Source: Lachnospiraceae bacterium (GTDB taxonomy: Bacteria; Bacillota; Clostridia; Lachnospirales; Lachnospiraceae). Taken from it: DNA of 44,322 bases. Where the stretch lies: assembly GCA_016293925.1 (NCBI GenBank), contig JAEDCX010000008.1, positions 1-44,322 of the forward strand. Reading direction: 5' to 3'. A program made the position numbers and the translations under genes. This document shows positions 41,159-44,322 of this stretch, piece after piece. Each line of letters begins with the position of its first letter. The first letter of the stretch is position 1. The notes below the pieces were generated by a model. It was not told the origin of the DNA. It did not search any database and saw nothing but the letters and a program-made list of their open reading frames with translations.

Positions 41159-42073
41159 CTACAGTTCCATATTCTGCGGCACCACAAATTGTAATCCTTT
41201 TTGTACGATTTCGATCTCCCAGCGATCCCAGCCGTCGATCAACTCCCCGTCCAGATTCATCTGTATCGGCCTGCCGTCCGTCGATTGTACCGTAAATCTC
41301 CGGCAGTCCCCGATCCTGGCCCTCTTCTTCAGCCGGGTATACTTCTTTTTCATGAGATCAATCAGGAATCGGATTGCAGATACGCCTTTGATCTTCCGTA
41401 CGATCATATAGGACGCAATGCCGTCCGTCACATCCGGCGGTTTTTCTCCGATAAACAGATTGCCGCCCAGAACCCCGCCGTTTCCGATGATCATCTCCGA
41501 GTACTGCCCGCTGGCGTCCACTCCATCAACAGTCACACAATATTCCCGATAATCCGTAGACAGGGTCGCACAGATCAGAGACAGTACATAGGGCACCTGG
41601 CTTCCGAAAAAGCTGTATAAACGCATAGATTCCATGTAGGATGCATATTTCGCATCCAGGCCAAGCGAAACCGTATTCAGACCGATTCCGTGATTGGTCC
41701 GGATGTAATCTACAGAAACCACCTTACCATCAATCAATTGATCAATATCCCGGAAGGCATCCTCGCCTCCCGCAAAGCACTTCAGAAAGTCGTTGGTCAG
41801 ACCGCACGGGAAAAAAGCAACCTCCACATCGGACAGATTCTCCATACCGTTGAGCATATTCCGCATCGTTCCGGAACCGCCGCAGCAATAGAAGCGCAGT
41901 TTCTCATCCTCAAAATACTTCTGCATCTTTTTCACGAGATTCCCTTCAAACCCCGGCTGCACCGTATTGAATACAAAATACCGCAGATCCTTTTTCTCCG
42001 CCAGATGTTTCCGCAGATCCTTCGCCCAATATTTACTTCCCGCAAAATGATTAATGATAAATACGTGAATCAT
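41159..42073 (-). CDS. Diacylglycerol/lipid kinase-like protein
   Basis: A 304-residue protein of the DAGK catalytic family (YegS/DgkB type). The N-terminal domain starts MIHVFIINHFAGSKYW. The nucleotide motif is GGSGT (65-69) where the family has GGDGT; the second motif, PCGLTNDFLK (89-98), is close to PxGTxNDF. The C-terminal beta-sandwich ends with an IQMNLDGE motif, as expected. The family phosphorylates diacylglycerol or related lipids. The Asp to Ser change raises doubt about activity. It lies between the flotillin and kinase genes, with GGGGAG seven bases before the start. Confidence 0.88.
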   Translation of the reverse strand: MIHVFIINHFAGSKYWAKDLRKHLAEKKDLRYFVFNTVQPGFEGNLVKKMQKYFEDEKLRFYCCGGSGTMRNMLNGMENLSDVEVAFFPCGLTNDFLKCFAGGEDAFRDIDQLIDGKVVSVDYIRTNHGIGLNTVSLGLDAKYASYMESMRLYSFFGSQVPYVLSLICATLSTDYREYCVTVDGVDASGQYSEMIIGNGGVLGGNLFIGEKPPDVTDGIASYMIVRKIKGVSAIRFLIDLMKKKYTRLKKRARIGDCRRFTVQSTDGRPIQMNLDGELIDGWDRWEIEIVQKGLQFVVPQNMEL

Positions 42074-42118
42074 AATAATACTCCCCTGTGTGGCAGACAA
42101 CAGCCATCCCGGAATGAA

Positions 42119-43645
42119 CTATTCCGCATCCCTTTTCTCCACGGAAGACTTCTCCGCAGCCGGGGTAACCATCTGCTGTGTCACATTGGGAATTCCCGAA
42201 ATGTTGATATTCTTATTGACGGCAGCGTCATAGGTATTCGCCTTCATGATCTCCGTAATATCCACACCGGTAGTCTCCTTGATCGACTCAATTGTCTTCT
42301 TCAGTACCCCCGGCACATAGGAACCCATGCTGTCCACGCCGCCTGTACCGTTGCCGGAATCAATGATCGTAACCTTATCGATAGTTGACAGCGGCTCTGC
42401 AATCGCCCTTGCCATATCCGGAAGTGCTTTCACGATCATCTCCATCATCGCAGCCTGACCATACTGTTTCATCGCTTCCGCTTTCTTCAGAATTGCTTCT
42501 GCCTCCGCAATACCCTTGGCAGAGATTGCAGCAGCTTCGGCTTCTCCCTGTGCCTTGATGGCCTGTGCATTACGCTCTTTGGCCTCGGCAGCCTTCTCCA
42601 TCTCATACTTCTCGGCATCTGCCTTCGCCTTGCGGACTGCCAGATCTGCCAGAGCCTTCTGCTCTTCGGAATATCGGATGGCATCTGCCTCCTGCTGTTT
42701 TGCATATTTATCGGCTTCTGCTTTTTTACGAATCTCCGCATTCAGGATCTGTTCCTGAGCCTCAACCTCTTTGGCCTTTAACTCGTTCTCCTTCTCCTGT
42801 TTCGCGATATTTGCTTCCGCACGTGTTGTCTCGACAGTCTTTCTCTGTTCCTCCTCCTGAATGGTGTAGGCAGCGTCTGCCTCGGCTTTCTTAATATCGG
42901 ACGCCTTCTTCAGTTCTGCTTTCTGGATATCCAGTTCGTTTTTCTTCTTGGCAATCTCTGCTTCTGCCAGAACTTCCGCATCGTTAGCTTCCTTGGCAGC
43001 CTGCGCCTGTGCAATCTTGATCTCCTTCTCGGAATTCGCTCTGGAAATCGCAGCGTTCTTGGAGATCTTCACCACGTTATCCACACCGAGATTCTCAATC
43101 ACATGCTCATTGTCAATGAAATTCTGTACGTTGAATGCAACGATATCAAGACCCATTCTTGCCAGATCGGGAGCGGCATTATCTTTGACCATCTCTGCAA
43201 ACTTCTGCCGGTCGGAAACCATCTCTTCCAGTTTCATCTGACCGACAATCTCACGCATGTTGCCTTCCAGAACCTCTCTGGCTACCATTGCAATGTAATC
43301 CGGTTGTCTGTTCAGGAAGTTCTGTGCTGCCAGTTTCAGTTTCTCTCTGTCATCGGAAACCTTCACATTGACGGCCGCATCCACATTGATGTTGATGTAA
43401 TCCGCTGTCGGCACGGAAGAACTCGTTTTCACGTCAATCGGGATCAACTGCAGGGACAGTTCATCCTTCTTCTCCAGAAAAGGAATCTTCACTCCGGCTT
43501 TACCAATCAGTACCTTCGGGGTCTTACGAAGACCTGAGATAATGTATGCCTTATCCGGAGACGCCTTTACATAGCCGATGATCATCAACAGGATAATGAA
43601 AACTACCACGCATGCAATACCTACCCCAATGTAAACTCCATTCAT
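42119..43645 (-). CDS. floT: Flotillin-like membrane scaffold protein
   Basis: A 508-residue flotillin. An N-terminal membrane segment (about 5-25) is followed by a prohibitin/SPFH domain (about 30-200: KAYIISG..., PTADYININVDAAVNVKV, AREVLEGNMREIVGQMKLEEMVSDRQKFAEMV). A long Ala/Glu/Lys coiled coil rich in EA repeats follows (about 200-390), then a disordered C-terminal tail. Flotillins organise lipid microdomains and recruit signalling proteins. The start was set to the ATG at 43645, seven bases after GGAGGA. The usual NfeD-type partner gene (yuaF in B. subtilis) is absent on both sides; instead a lipid kinase and a histidine kinase follow. Confidence 0.95.
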   Translation of the reverse strand: MNGVYIGVGIACVVVFIILLMIIGYVKASPDKAYIISGLRKTPKVLIGKAGVKIPFLEKKDELSLQLIPIDVKTSSSVPTADYININVDAAVNVKVSDDREKLKLAAQNFLNRQPDYIAMVAREVLEGNMREIVGQMKLEEMVSDRQKFAEMVKDNAAPDLARMGLDIVAFNVQNFIDNEHVIENLGVDNVVKISKNAAISRANSEKEIKIAQAQAAKEANDAEVLAEAEIAKKKNELDIQKAELKKASDIKKAEADAAYTIQEEEQRKTVETTRAEANIAKQEKENELKAKEVEAQEQILNAEIRKKAEADKYAKQQEADAIRYSEEQKALADLAVRKAKADAEKYEMEKAAEAKERNAQAIKAQGEAEAAAISAKGIAEAEAILKKAEAMKQYGQAAMMEMIVKALPDMARAIAEPLSTIDKVTIIDSGNGTGGVDSMGSYVPGVLKKTIESIKETTGVDITEIMKANTYDAAVNKNINISGIPNVTQQMVTPAAEKSSVEKRDAE

Positions 43646-43723
43646 ACCCAAATCCTCCTATCGTATATCGTATGTTTGTGTGTTCTTTTGCATAACTTTT
43701 GCGCTTAGTTTTTGTACGATTCT

Positions 43724-43752
43724 ATTGTAAAATAAACACATGATACTGTAAA
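43724..43752 (-). promoter_or_regulatory. Promoter of the flotillin operon
   Basis: On the minus strand TTTACA (43747-43752), 17 bases, TACAAT (43724-43729). About 78 bases of leader separate it from the start. No operator or hairpin could be identified in the rest of the 237-base gap up to 43882. Confidence 0.65.
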
Positions 43753-43882
43753 TGATTATTCCGCGAAATAAATATCTCTTATTTACTCTTTTGGCAAAAT
43801 AGAACCGTCTCAGATCACTCTGGAGATGCTTGCCTCCCTGCAGTTATGGGTACGCAAAGCAATTGCAGACGGTAAATATTCT

Positions 43883-44322
43883 CTAATCAAGCAGATACCA
43901 CCGGGATCCAACCTTGATCACATAGATATCATCCTCATCATCTGTATCGGTCTCTCCATCCTCATATGTAATATTCATCTCCAGCGTATAACGGAACGCA
44001 CGGGTTGCCGTATAATCCTCGTCATAGGATCCGGCGATATCTTCATTGAGTTCATCCAATTCACGGTCAGACAATTCACTGACTTCCCGGACCGACCAAT
44101 CGACATTCCTAATTCTTCCGTAATTATATTCTATGTATCTTGTCCCATTACCGCCAAAATACTCATTCACATAATCATCATACCATTCTCTGTCTTCCGG
44201 CAGATAAACACTGACCATACGGGAATAATCACGTTGTTCAACCGCTGAAATGTATTCCTTCAGAACACGTTTGCTGGATGCCTTGCCATTCAGGTTCAAT
44301 GGAAGTACGATCGCTGCGGCAA
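43883..44322 (-). CDS. Partial protein of unknown function (5' end outside window)
   Basis: The frame is open to the right edge, so the gene begins beyond the window. The visible upstream residues (AAIVLPLNLNG) look like the end of a hydrophobic segment, and the rest is acidic: EYISAVEQRDYSRMVSVYLPEDREWY, then a Glu/Asp-rich stretch, and finally IYVIKVGSRWYLLD. The pattern of a helix, then beta strands ending in VGxRWYL, is that of small NTF2-like or lumazine-type extracellular domains of Clostridia, so a secreted or membrane-anchored protein is likely. The family is not recognised with certainty. The TTG at 44299 is not a convincing start. Confidence 0.6.
   Translation of the reverse strand, partial: AAAIVLPLNLNGKASSKRVLKEYISAVEQRDYSRMVSVYLPEDREWYDDYVNEYFGGNGTRYIEYNYGRIRNVDWSVREVSELSDRELDELNEDIAGSYDEDYTATRAFRYTLEMNITYEDGETDTDDEDDIYVIKVGSRWYLLD

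Noticed and set aside
1..44322. CRISPR arrays, tRNA or rRNA genes, insertion sequences, phage attachment sites
   Set aside because: Looked for by eye on both strands; none was recognised.

Overview
The window looks like a chromosomal segment of a motile, anaerobic Gram-positive bacterium of the Clostridia, most likely the family Lachnospiraceae (Roseburia, Agathobacter or Butyrivibrio type). This is inferred from the gene content and protein style: a FliW/CsrA flagellar system in the Bacillus subtilis gene order, sigma-28 promoters, a T-box ahead of thrS, strong AGGAGG ribosome sites and sigma-A promoters with TTGACA/TATAAT boxes. No rRNA, tRNA, CRISPR array, insertion sequence or phage gene was seen. 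Nearly all genes lie on the minus strand.

Region 1 (1-12388, minus) is a late flagellar cluster. In transcription order it runs flgM, flgN, two flgK paralogues, flgL, fliW, csrA, a CgeB/DUF3880-type glycosyltransferase, flaG, fliD, fliS, a FliT/FlgN-like chaperone, and the first two codons of what is probably the main flagellin at the left edge. Sigma-28-type promoters lie before flgM, before flaG and before the left-edge gene. The flaG and left-edge leaders share a design: a small hairpin with GGA in its loop, then a second GGA site over the Shine-Dalgarno. This matches the known CsrA target arrangement and suggests that FliW/CsrA feedback covers flaG-fliD-fliS as well as flagellin.

Region 2 (12450-19471) holds a histidine phosphatase (plus strand), a membrane-anchored protein of unknown function, a Zn/Cd efflux operon (separate HMA metallochaperone, P-type ATPase, ArsR/SmtB repressor, clear operator), and thrS behind a threonine T-box. 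It ends with a small cupin protein. Region 3 (19482-23740) is a MarR-controlled heterodimeric ABC exporter.

Region 4 (23768-32691) is the most unusual part. One apparent nine-gene transcription unit encodes, in order, a patatin-like phospholipase, a PlsC-type acyltransferase, an acyl carrier protein, a fused ketosynthase plus catalytically dead second ketosynthase (chain-length-factor-like), FabG, FabZ, FabD, an iron-sulfur flavoprotein and an acyl-ACP thioesterase. It starts at a strong promoter divergent from a TetR-family gene and ends at a clear terminator. It has no FabH, no acetyl-CoA carboxylase and no recognisable enoyl reductase, so it looks like a specialised lipid or polyene pathway and not the housekeeping fatty acid operon.

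Region 5 (32701-44322) carries a MATE transporter, an esterase lipoprotein, a glycerophosphodiester phosphodiesterase and an N-acetyl sugar amidotransferase (nonulosonic acid modification). Next comes a second, cysteine-containing flagellin with its own sigma-28-like promoter. A flotillin - lipid kinase - hybrid histidine kinase operon follows, and the window ends in a partial unknown protein. The amidotransferase and the glycosyltransferase in region 1 together suggest glycosylated flagella.
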